A stretch of 5,312 bases of DNA from JAODBQ01 sp038213195 (lineage in GTDB: Bacteria; Actinomycetota; Acidimicrobiia; Acidimicrobiales; Ilumatobacteraceae): positions 1-5,312 of the forward strand of contig JBBQTN010000328.1 of NCBI GenBank assembly GCA_038213195.1, written 5' to 3'. The number at the start of each line of letters is the position of its first letter. Position 1 is the stretch's first letter. Below, in pieces: positions 1-5,312 of the stretch. Below the pieces are notes generated by a model that was not told the DNA's origin, searched no databases, and saw nothing but the letters and a program-made list of their open reading frames with translations. The position numbers and the translations under genes were made by a program.

Positions 1-115
1 CACCAACCCCGTCGCCAACGCAACCCAACTCACCCTCTCCACCACCGGCACCATCTGCATCCTCACCTACACCAACGTCGACCTCATCATCGACATCAAC
101 GGCTGGTGGACCTGA
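1..115 (+). CDS. C-terminal end of a probable secreted repeat protein (5' partial)
   Basis: The frame starting at base 2 is open from the window edge to a TGA at 113-115 and gives 37 residues. They begin TNPVANATQLTL, run through a TGTICILTY segment and end VDLIIDINGWWT. Nearly every codon ends in C or G, and Thr/Asn-rich beta-strand-like sequence followed by a hydrophobic DLIIDINGWW tail is typical of the last repeat in large extracellular actinobacterial proteins, where similar units (CIYT...DLIVDINGWF) recur. That family link is from memory of such proteins and no search was run. The rest of the gene, including any signal peptide, lies outside the window, so the function is unknown. A strong hairpin follows the stop, consistent with a true gene end. 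Confidence 0.7.
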   Translation, partial: TNPVANATQLTLSTTGTICILTYTNVDLIIDINGWWT

Positions 116-163
116 CCAACAGCGATCGTGGCGAGCAGCCAGGAACGGGTTGGGTGATCGCCC

Positions 164-192
164 CACGACCGCAGCACGGAGCTGCGGTCGTG
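164..192. terminator. Hairpin between convergent genes, probable bidirectional terminator
   Basis: The arms cacgaccgcagc (164-175) and gctgcggtcgtg (181-192) are perfect 12-bp reverse complements around a 5-nt acgga loop. The hairpin sits 48 bp after the stop of the left-edge + strand gene and 19 bp after the stop of the - strand amidohydrolase, where a shared terminator is expected. Neither side has a clear T-tract, so it may act as an I-shaped terminator or as an mRNA 3'-end stabiliser, both common in high-GC actinobacteria. Confidence 0.75.
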
Positions 193-211
193 ATCGTTCG
201 GGCTCGAGGAC

Positions 212-1918
212 TCAGCGGTACGCGAGGGGGCCGCGGAGCAACCGGCCCGGCAAGGCGCCGGTCGGTGCACCGTCGGTGAGCACCGTTTGACCGGCGACGA
301 TCGTCGCCTTGATCCCCTGCGCCTTCTGCACCAGCCGACGCGCACCGGCGGGGAGGTCGGAGACCAGACCTGGCAGCTGCGGAGCGACGGTTTCGGGATC
401 GAGCACGTTCAGGTCGGCCGCCATGCCCTCGCGGACCAGGCCGCGGTCGGACATCCCCCACAGCGTCGCCGGGACGTAGGTGATCATCCGCACGGCTTCC
501 TCGAGGCTGAAGACCTGGCGGCGTCGCACCCACTCGGCGAGCAGGTCGGTCTGGATCGACGAGTCCATGATCTGGCTGACATGTGCACCCGAGTCGGAGA
601 AGGTCATCGCAGTGCGCGGATGGCGGAGCATCTCCTCGATCGCGGTCAGGTCCTGCTTGACCGGGAACTGCTGGAAGAACAGCTCGAACTTCGACTCGAG
701 GGCGAGATCGATCATGATCTCCACGGCGTCGCGGCCGGACGACTCGGCGAGCTCGGCGAGCGTCGGGTTCGGGCCGTGTGCGTTCTGGAGCACGTGGATC
801 CGGTCGTAACGCGGCTTGCGCGCCTCGGCCCCGACGGCGCGCCCGTAGTCGCCCTCGTTGGCGGAGCGGACCAGCCGCTCGCGGACCTCCGGCCGGCGCA
901 GCAGCTCGGCCTGTGCGTCCAACGGGAGCGCACGCAGCTCGGCCCACTCGGGCAGGCGATCGAACGGCAGCCGGGTCTGGAACGACAGCAGCACAGACAC
1001 CCCCCGACAGTGGGTCTGGGCGAACATCCGGCCGCCCGCGGCAGCGGTGTCGTCGAGCAGCGCCAGCTGATCGCGCCAGATCTGCTGGTCGCCGGCGCCG
1101 AGCACACCGAACGTCACCGGGATGCCGGTGTCGACGGCGAGCCGGCGCAGCCGGTTGTTCACCTCCGCACGCGCCTCGGGGTCGCGGGCGGCGACCTGCG
1201 ATTCGTTGGCGAGCTCGAACAGCCCGACGCCGAGCTCCCCCATCGTGCCGACCAGCAACTCGATCTCGGACCACTCGGCCAGGCGCGACGCAACGGGCTG
1301 CCCGCCGGGCGTGAGGTGGTTGGTGCTGCGTGACGTCGACATCCCGATCGCGCCCGCGTGCATCGCGTCGCGCAGCTCGCGCTGCATCGCCTGCAGGTCG
1401 TCCGGCGACGACGCCTGTTCGAACGCGCGCTCACCCATCACGAAGGTACGCAGCGCGGAGTGACCCACGTAGGCGGCGTAGTTGATCGCCTTGGGGAGGC
1501 CGTCAACGGCGTCGAGGTAGCTGCGGAAGCTGTCCCACGACCATCGGATCCCCGCTGCCATCGCCTCACCGGAGATGTCCTCCGCCCGCTCGAGGTTGCG
1601 CACGACGAACTCCCGCTGCGACTCCGGCGCGGGCGCCAGCGAGAAACCGCAGTTGCCCATCACGACGCTGGTGACGCCGTGGTAGCACGAGCAGCTCCCG
1701 ATCGGGTCCCAGAACACCTGCGCATCCATGTGCGTGTGACCGTCGACGAACCCGGGCGTGACGACGTGGCCCTCGGCGTCGATCTCCTGGCGTCCCTTGC
1801 CGTCGATGCGGCCGACGGCGACGATCGTCCCATCGTCGACACCGACATCGGCCCGATAGCGCGGCATGCCCGAACCATCAACGATCGTTCCCCCACGTAC
1901 CACGAGGTCGTACGTCAT
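212..1918 (-). CDS. Amidohydrolase, N-acyl-D-amino-acid deacylase (D-aminoacylase-like) family
   Basis: The 568-residue product from the ATG at 1918 opens with the classic amidohydrolase beta-sandwich start (MTYDLVVRGGTIVDGSG), followed by TPGFVDGHTHMDAQ with the metal-binding HxH at His61/His63. WDPIGSCSCYHGVTSVVMGNCG supplies Cys90, the metal-bridging cysteine position of D-aminoacylases. Further probable metal or catalytic residues are His303 (FAQTHCRG) and Asp442 (FSDSGAHVS), and the chain ends with the usual sandwich return (GMAADLNVLDP...ATIVAGQTVLTDG). Members hydrolyse the amide bond of N-acyl-D-amino acids or related cyclic/acyl amides in the cytoplasm using zinc; the exact substrate cannot be read here. 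Length is slightly above classical D-aminoacylases (about 480 residues) but fits a larger actinobacterial subgroup often annotated only as amidohydrolase. There is no signal peptide. The gene stands alone, convergent with the left gene and divergent from the cyclase gene. The ATG at 1918 is chosen because it fits the family N-terminus; a GTG at 2035 in the same frame would add 39 residues and has a better Shine-Dalgarno sequence. Confidence 0.9.
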   Translation of the reverse strand: MTYDLVVRGGTIVDGSGMPRYRADVGVDDGTIVAVGRIDGKGRQEIDAEGHVVTPGFVDGHTHMDAQVFWDPIGSCSCYHGVTSVVMGNCGFSLAPAPESQREFVVRNLERAEDISGEAMAAGIRWSWDSFRSYLDAVDGLPKAINYAAYVGHSALRTFVMGERAFEQASSPDDLQAMQRELRDAMHAGAIGMSTSRSTNHLTPGGQPVASRLAEWSEIELLVGTMGELGVGLFELANESQVAARDPEARAEVNNRLRRLAVDTGIPVTFGVLGAGDQQIWRDQLALLDDTAAAGGRMFAQTHCRGVSVLLSFQTRLPFDRLPEWAELRALPLDAQAELLRRPEVRERLVRSANEGDYGRAVGAEARKPRYDRIHVLQNAHGPNPTLAELAESSGRDAVEIMIDLALESKFELFFQQFPVKQDLTAIEEMLRHPRTAMTFSDSGAHVSQIMDSSIQTDLLAEWVRRRQVFSLEEAVRMITYVPATLWGMSDRGLVREGMAADLNVLDPETVAPQLPGLVSDLPAGARRLVQKAQGIKATIVAGQTVLTDGAPTGALPGRLLRGPLAYR

Positions 1919-1924
1919 CCGATA

Positions 1925-1929
1925 CCCCC
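1925..1929 (-). promoter_or_regulatory. Modest ribosome binding site for the ATG at 1918
   Basis: On the - strand the sequence before the ATG reads cgggggtatcgg, giving a GGGGG run 6 nt from the start codon. Spacing is good but the match to AGGAGG is weak and needs G-U pairing. Confidence 0.4.
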
Positions 1930-2035
1930 GATCGATCGACCAGGTGCCATGTGCACCCAGACGACGCCACGGTATCGGTTTCGGCACTGGAGGGCCGACC
2001 CGCGCGACCCGGATCTGCTTCATCGTGCTCGTCAC

Positions 2036-2340
2036 AACCGACACCTTCCTGCACGGATGGGGCATCGCCCGTGCGCCCGGGCAGCGTTCGTCCTCCACGC
2101 GCCGCTGGCGGCCGGACCGCACGAAGGCGTTCGACCGACGATCGATCACCTGATGCGCAGGCCCAGCCTCGTTCACGCTCGGTGCTGGTGCGATGACGCT
2201 ACGTCGACGATAACGTGGGCAGAGACGCTTGCGTGCGTGGAGGACAGTTCGTTGGATGCCGAACTTGCGGTGCGGTCGTGGCGCCGTCGTGCTCCGACTC
2301 GTCGGCGCTCGCGCACCGACCGGGTTGCAGTGGGGGCGCC
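2036..2340. other. Divergent intergenic region, promoters not identified
   Basis: About 300 bp separate the - strand amidohydrolase translation signals from the favoured start of the + strand cyclase gene. Both promoters should lie here. A TANNNT-like TAACGT at 2211-2216 (+) and TAGCGT on the - strand near 2199-2204 are possible -10 elements, but neither has a convincing -35 at the right spacing. An 8-bp palindrome cgtcgacg at 2202-2209 sits between them and could be an operator half, though such short palindromes are frequent in GC-rich DNA. The + strand cyclase frame stays open back to a GTG at 2215, but the stretch 2215-2340 encodes a Cys-rich, unconserved-looking peptide and is probably untranslated. 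No RNA gene or repeat was seen. Confidence 0.4.
2044..2050 (-). promoter_or_regulatory. Strong Shine-Dalgarno upstream of an in-frame GTG (2035)
   Basis: On the - strand, AGGAAGG lies exactly 8 nt before a GTG at 2033-2035 that is in frame with the amidohydrolase, and 20 nt before an ATG at 2023. It is a better ribosome site than the one serving the ATG at 1918. It either marks a longer true start (607 residues, with a 39-residue extension beginning VTSTMKQIRVARVG) or is left over from a decayed gene whose first codons still look coding. Confidence 0.5.
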
Positions 2341-4110
2341 GTGAGGGTGGTGGCTGATGACGGGAGCGGTGGTCTCGATCGGCATGGCGCGCCGGCTTCG
2401 GTGATCGACGGGATTGGGAACACCACGGTCGCGCCCGACCCGACGTCGAAGAGCACACCGCTCCCCTCGCCGTCGGCACCGGATGACCGTCGACGTCTCC
2501 GTGTTCAACAATTGGAGATCGAGCCCTGGTCGCGGTCAGTCACGTCCGACGGTGAGCCGCTGATGTTGACGACCAAGGAGTTCGACCTGCTGGCGTTCCT
2601 CGCGGCTCGGCCGGATCGGGCGTTCGGTCGTGACGAACTGTTGCGTTCGGTCTGGCACTCCTCGCCCGACTGGCAGACCGTGGCGACGGTCACCGAGCAC
2701 GTGAGACGGCTGCGCACTAAGGTCGAGGTCGACCCGAAGAAGCCGCGTCTGATCCTCACGGTCCGCGGCATCGGGTACACCCTCGCGTCCGGGCGATCGG
2801 ACCCTGTGGAGGACCCGCAGGCGGCATCGAGCTCGGCGGCGTCGGGCAACCTGATCGAGGTGGCCGGGCTGATCGTCGCAGCCGACCAGTCCGCGATCAC
2901 GATGGTCGGGTTGGAGACCGAGCAGGATCTGGTGGGCAGACAACTCGACGAAGTGATCGCTCCTGCATCGCATGATGCGATCCAGGAACGGAAGCGGAAG
3001 ATTGCCGCAGGCGGCTCACGACGGTCGCGGGTGCCGGCGTTGCGGTTCGCCGATCGTACGGACGTCTTGGTGGAGACGGTTCGGATCACGTGGCAAGGCC
3101 GCCCGGCACGTTGGAAGATGTTGACTGCGATCGCCGATCGATCCAGGCGACAAGTTGAGACCGAGGTGTTCGACGAGCTCTCCGCAACCGTGGTCATCGT
3201 CGATGTCGATGAGGCCTCGTCCGGCAGCCCTCGCCTCGCCCCGCCCTCGGAGCGTCGTGGCTCGGCCGGTCCGGTGGTCGCCCACAACGGCTTCGTCCGG
3301 GTGGCGCGACCGACCGGTGCGATCACCCGCGGGCTCGACGAGAACGACCCGGTGGCACGCGTGCTGCGCGGTCTGCTGCGCATCCAGTCAGCACCGGCCG
3401 CAGCGGTGCTGTTGCAGGAGGCCGCTGTCGCACTCGGCGCGACACTGGTCTCGGTCGACGATGCGCGACCCGACGCGCTGCCGGTGGACCTCTCGCTCGG
3501 GGAAGGGCCGCCACTGCTCGCCGAGGCAGATCCGCTGAGCGTGGCGCGGATGCAACTCGAGCGGTTCCTGCCGCGGCTTGCCGAAGATGCCAGGCAAGCG
3601 GTCAACCTGCTCCGGCGGAGCGAGCGGCTCGAGACGGAGTCGAATCGTGATCGGCTCACCGGTCTCGCCAACCGTCGGGTGTTGGATCGAGCGCTCCCCC
3701 GTGCGCACGGGGGCGTCGTGATCATGATCGACCTCGATCACTTCAAGCAGGTCAACGACACTGCCGGGCACCAGGCGGGTGATGAAGTGCTCGCGGGCTT
3801 CGGGTTGCTGCTCGGCAGTGGAGTTCGCGCCGGCGACGTGTGCTGCCGGATCGGCGGCGAGGAGTTCGTCATCGTCGCCCCTGAGATCGACGTCGAGGCG
3901 GCGCTGCGCCTGATCGCCCATCTCCGCGAGAGCTGGTCGACCAGCGCGCCGCGCCCGGTGACGTTCTCGGCGGGGGTTGCGGCGGTGCACCCATCCGGCG
4001 GCAGCGTCGCGCTGGTTGCCGCTGACCGTGCGCTGTACCGGGCGAAGGCCCTCGGACGCAACCGCACCGAAGTCCACACGGTGCAGCCGGCGACGCTGGA
4101 CGACGCATGA
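2341..4110 (+). CDS. Winged-helix DNA-binding / PAS-like / GGDEF diguanylate cyclase
   Basis: The 589-residue product has an unusual domain order. Residues 1-50 are a Pro/Ser-rich linker. Residues 53-150 form an OmpR/PhoB-type winged helix: LTTKEFDLLAFLAARPDRAF, a recognition-helix region TVTEHVRRLRTKVE, and the wing RGIGYTL. Residues 170-270 look like a divergent PAS domain (LIVAADQSAITMVG...DLVGRQLDEVI). Residues 275-430 are an uncharacterised region, possibly GAF-like, ending in a helix that leads into the cyclase. Residues 437-578 are a complete GGDEF domain: DRLTGLANRR, metal and substrate residues in MIDLDHFKQVNDTAGHQAGD, active site GGEEF at 505-509, and the inhibitory RxxD site (Arg496-Asp499) exactly five residues upstream. 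It should convert two GTP to c-di-GMP with product inhibition, and may also bind DNA. No receiver domain or membrane segment is visible, so it is cytoplasmic. The start is uncertain: GTG 2341 follows a GGGGG run at 4 nt, GTG 2347 and 2350 are close alternatives, and GTG 2215 would add 42 unlikely residues. The stop overlaps the next ORF by ATGA. Confidence 0.88.
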   Translation: MRVVADDGSGGLDRHGAPASVIDGIGNTTVAPDPTSKSTPLPSPSAPDDRRRLRVQQLEIEPWSRSVTSDGEPLMLTTKEFDLLAFLAARPDRAFGRDELLRSVWHSSPDWQTVATVTEHVRRLRTKVEVDPKKPRLILTVRGIGYTLASGRSDPVEDPQAASSSAASGNLIEVAGLIVAADQSAITMVGLETEQDLVGRQLDEVIAPASHDAIQERKRKIAAGGSRRSRVPALRFADRTDVLVETVRITWQGRPARWKMLTAIADRSRRQVETEVFDELSATVVIVDVDEASSGSPRLAPPSERRGSAGPVVAHNGFVRVARPTGAITRGLDENDPVARVLRGLLRIQSAPAAAVLLQEAAVALGATLVSVDDARPDALPVDLSLGEGPPLLAEADPLSVARMQLERFLPRLAEDARQAVNLLRRSERLETESNRDRLTGLANRRVLDRALPRAHGGVVIMIDLDHFKQVNDTAGHQAGDEVLAGFGLLLGSGVRAGDVCCRIGGEEFVIVAPEIDVEAALRLIAHLRESWSTSAPRPVTFSAGVAAVHPSGGSVALVAADRALYRAKALGRNRTEVHTVQPATLDDA

Positions 4111-4187
4111 CCGATGACCTCTCGCGACCCCGCGATGCGTCCAGGCTTCCAGATGTCGACCGGTGCATCGTCGTGTTCTCACGATGA
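4107..4187 (+). CDS. 26-codon mini-ORF coupled at both ends, possible translational coupler
   Basis: An ATG at 4107 overlaps the cyclase stop as ATGA (4107-4110). Its frame runs 26 codons, beginning MTDDLSRPRDASRLPDVD and ending VVFSR. It closes with a TGA at 4185-4187 that overlaps the ATG of the cobalamin-binding gene, again as ATGA (4184-4187). No strong Shine-Dalgarno precedes either ATG, so ribosome re-initiation would be the way to carry translation from the cyclase to the B12 protein. Third positions are mostly G or C but not decisively so. The peptide has no recognisable domain. It may be a pure coupling device, a genuine microprotein, or the relic of a longer N-terminus cut off by a frameshift. 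Confidence 0.4.
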   Translation: MTDDLSRPRDASRLPDVDRCIVVFSR

Positions 4188-5200
4188 TCGAGGTGCTCTC
4201 GCCGGTCTCACGACGGTTCCTCGAGATCGCGGCAGCAGGACGTCCCCGACCCGCGATCGACGATGCCGTCGCCCTGACCTCCCGGGGCATGACGTTCGAC
4301 CACCTGATCACCGACGTGCTCGCTCCGGTGCTGCGTGAAGTCGGACGATTGTGGCAACTCAACCGGTGGACCACCGCACAGGAGCACGCAGCCACCGCAG
4401 TGATCGACGGTGTTCTCGGCGCGATCGGCTTGCAGACCCCAACCCCGTCGGCCGACGCGAAGGGTGCCGTGCTCGTGGCGTGCGTCGAGGGTGAGTACCA
4501 CTCGGTGGCGGCGCGCATGGGCGTCGAGCGCCTTCGCTCAGCTGCGTGGGACGTCACGTTCCTCGGCGCAAACGTGCCGGCCCAGGATCTCCAGAGCTAC
4601 GTCGCGCAGACCACGCCTGACGCCATCGTGCTGAGCTGCACACTCGGCCTCAACCTTCCCGGCGCGGCACGTTGCATCGGCGCATTGGCCGATCTCGGCG
4701 TTCCTGTGATCGTCGCCGGCGCGGCGTTCGGCCGGACGGCCACACGAGCTGGCCGCCTGGGCGCGTCCGCCTGGATCGGTCCAGACAGCGACGCGACCGA
4801 GGTGCTGCGTACGACGTCGGATCCCGCCCGCCAACCAGTCCCGACTGATCGAGAATCCGCCCAACTGGAGATGGAGTGCAACGGGCTCGTCGAGACCTGC
4901 ATGACCCACATGGTCGCCGCGATGCCGGTGCTCGCGGACTACACCGCTCGGCAGCTCGCCCACACGCGAGCCGACTTGACTTACATCCTGCGCCACCTCA
5001 TGTTGACGATCGACCTCGACGAAGCCTCCTTCTTCGACGACTTCGTCTCATGGCTGACCGTTGTGCTGACCTCCCGTCACGTTCCCGCCACCGTCCTCCC
5101 GCTGTCATTGGGCATCGTGGCCGACGTGGTCCAACTCGCGGGACTGCGTCGGGCCGAGGCGGTGTGTCGGTCGTCGCTCATCGGACTTCCGCGAGGGTGA
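4184..5200 (+). CDS. Cobalamin-binding sensor protein (MtbC1/CarH-like core) without a DNA-binding domain
   Basis: The 338-residue product begins with a four-helix-bundle B12-binding domain (residues about 5-85) and continues with a B12 Rossmann domain (about 94-210). In the bundle, Trp57 is followed after exactly nine residues by Glu67-His68, the W-x9-EH signature of adenosylcobalamin photoreceptors such as CarH and LitR. In the Rossmann domain, GEYHSVAARM gives ExHxxA with His106 as the likely lower axial cobalt ligand; the usual final Gly is Ala. VTFLGANVP, IVLSCTLGLN and VPVIVAGAAFG follow the normal B12-fold pattern. Residues about 225-338 form an extra helical domain (ADLTYILRHLMLTIDLDEASFFDDFVSWL is its core) seen behind B12 domains in some actinobacterial sensor proteins, function unknown to me. 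There is no MerR-type helix-turn-helix, methyltransferase or catalytic domain, so a sensory or scaffold role is more likely than corrinoid methyl transfer, though a MtbC1-like corrinoid carrier is the alternative. The ATG at 4184 is preferred; GTG 4163 would add seven residues. It is probably co-transcribed with the cyclase. Confidence 0.88.
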   Translation: MIEVLSPVSRRFLEIAAAGRPRPAIDDAVALTSRGMTFDHLITDVLAPVLREVGRLWQLNRWTTAQEHAATAVIDGVLGAIGLQTPTPSADAKGAVLVACVEGEYHSVAARMGVERLRSAAWDVTFLGANVPAQDLQSYVAQTTPDAIVLSCTLGLNLPGAARCIGALADLGVPVIVAGAAFGRTATRAGRLGASAWIGPDSDATEVLRTTSDPARQPVPTDRESAQLEMECNGLVETCMTHMVAAMPVLADYTARQLAHTRADLTYILRHLMLTIDLDEASFFDDFVSWLTVVLTSRHVPATVLPLSLGIVADVVQLAGLRRAEAVCRSSLIGLPRG

Positions 5201-5233
5201 TCGTCGTACCACCACCGTGTTCGATGGAATCGG

Positions 5234-5312
5234 TCAGCGGTCGCGGGGGTCGGCGGTCGCCGGGGTTGGTCGGATCGGCTGCAGGAGCTGTGTCTCCAGC
5301 GTGTCCGGGTCG
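5234..5312 (-). CDS. C-terminal end of a convergent gene (5' partial, product unknown)
   Basis: On the - strand a frame enters from the right edge and ends at a TGA (5234-5236), giving 25 residues that start DPDTLETQLLQPIRP and end ADPRDR. Most codons end in G or C, and the composition (acidic helix followed by a Pro/Arg/Asp-rich tail) looks like an ordinary protein C-terminus. It would be convergent with the B12-binding gene, 33 bp from its stop, with no obvious terminator hairpin between them. A + strand frame is also open here, so the call is tentative and no function can be given. Confidence 0.45.
   Translation of the reverse strand, partial: DPDTLETQLLQPIRPTPATADPRDR

Noticed and set aside
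287..1333. Long + strand open frame (348 codons) opposite the amidohydrolase
   Set aside because: It is antisense to a gene with clear family motifs; its product is Arg/Gly/His-rich with no recognisable domain, as expected of a high-GC shadow frame.
1926..2150. Repeated gatcgatc / cgatcg palindromes near the amidohydrolase start as operators
   Set aside because: The same short palindromes occur throughout the coding regions of this window, so they are not specific to the intergenic region.
2215..2340. N-terminal extension of the cyclase from GTG 2215
   Set aside because: The 42 extra residues are Cys- and Gly-rich with mixed third-position bases, no Shine-Dalgarno is seen before 2215, and the winged helix begins far downstream.
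1358..2344. + strand open frame (328 codons) across the amidohydrolase start and the divergent intergenic region
   Set aside because: Its first half is antisense to conserved amidohydrolase sequence; the rest has Arg/His-rich composition and no domain.
2505..3725. Long - strand open frame (406 codons) opposite the cyclase
   Set aside because: The Ser/Arg/Thr-rich product has no domain, and the + strand carries unmistakable winged-helix and GGDEF motifs over the same span.
4107..4187. Sequencing-type frameshift joining the mini-ORF to the B12 protein
   Set aside because: Not excluded, but the B12 protein already has a normal helical-bundle N-terminus from 4184 and both junctions are clean ATGA overlaps, so coupling is the simpler reading.
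3388..4557. Long - strand open frame (389 codons) spanning the cyclase/B12 gene junction
   Set aside because: It is antisense to two well-supported genes, Arg/His-rich and without motifs. It is a shadow frame.
1..5312. CRISPR array, tRNA or rRNA gene, insertion sequence or attachment site
   Set aside because: No regularly spaced repeats, cloverleaf-like segments, transposase motifs or flanking direct/inverted terminal repeats were seen.

Overview
High-GC bacterial DNA with a strong G/C bias at third codon positions. The left-edge protein tail (a repeat-type ending, VDLIIDINGWW) resembles large secreted proteins I associate with Actinomycetota, especially Ilumatobacter-like Acidimicrobiia. 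That assignment is an inference from protein style, not from a marker gene.

Layout, left to right. (1) Positions 1-115 hold the last codons of a probable secreted repeat protein on the + strand. (2) A 12-bp perfect hairpin at 164-192 separates it from a convergent gene. (3) Positions 212-1918 on the - strand encode a complete amidohydrolase of the N-acyl-D-amino-acid deacylase (D-aminoacylase-like) family. It has an in-frame upstream GTG at 2035 with a much better ribosome binding site than the ATG at 1918. (4) About 300 bp of divergent intergenic DNA follows. (5) Positions 2341-4110 on the + strand encode an unusual fusion: an N-terminal OmpR/PhoB-type winged-helix DNA-binding domain, a PAS-like region, a poorly characterised middle region and an intact GGDEF diguanylate cyclase domain with an RxxD inhibitory site. 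(6) A 26-codon mini-ORF at 4107-4187 is joined by ATGA stop/start overlaps to the genes on both sides. (7) Positions 4184-5200 encode a cobalamin-binding protein with the W-x9-EH helical-bundle motif of B12 photoreceptors (CarH/LitR type), a B12 Rossmann domain and an extra C-terminal helical domain, but no DNA-binding domain. (8) At the right edge, 5234-5312 on the - strand looks like the C-terminus of a convergent gene.

The main point of interest is the + strand unit at 2341-5200. The cyclase has a DNA-binding domain but no recognised B12 or light sensor. The downstream protein has a B12/light-sensor core but no output domain. Their tight, translationally coupled arrangement suggests a split signalling system in which cobalamin status or light controls c-di-GMP synthesis and/or transcription. 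This is inference; the domain assignments are read directly from sequence motifs. The amidohydrolase is divergently placed and may share control, but nothing in the sequence proves a functional link.
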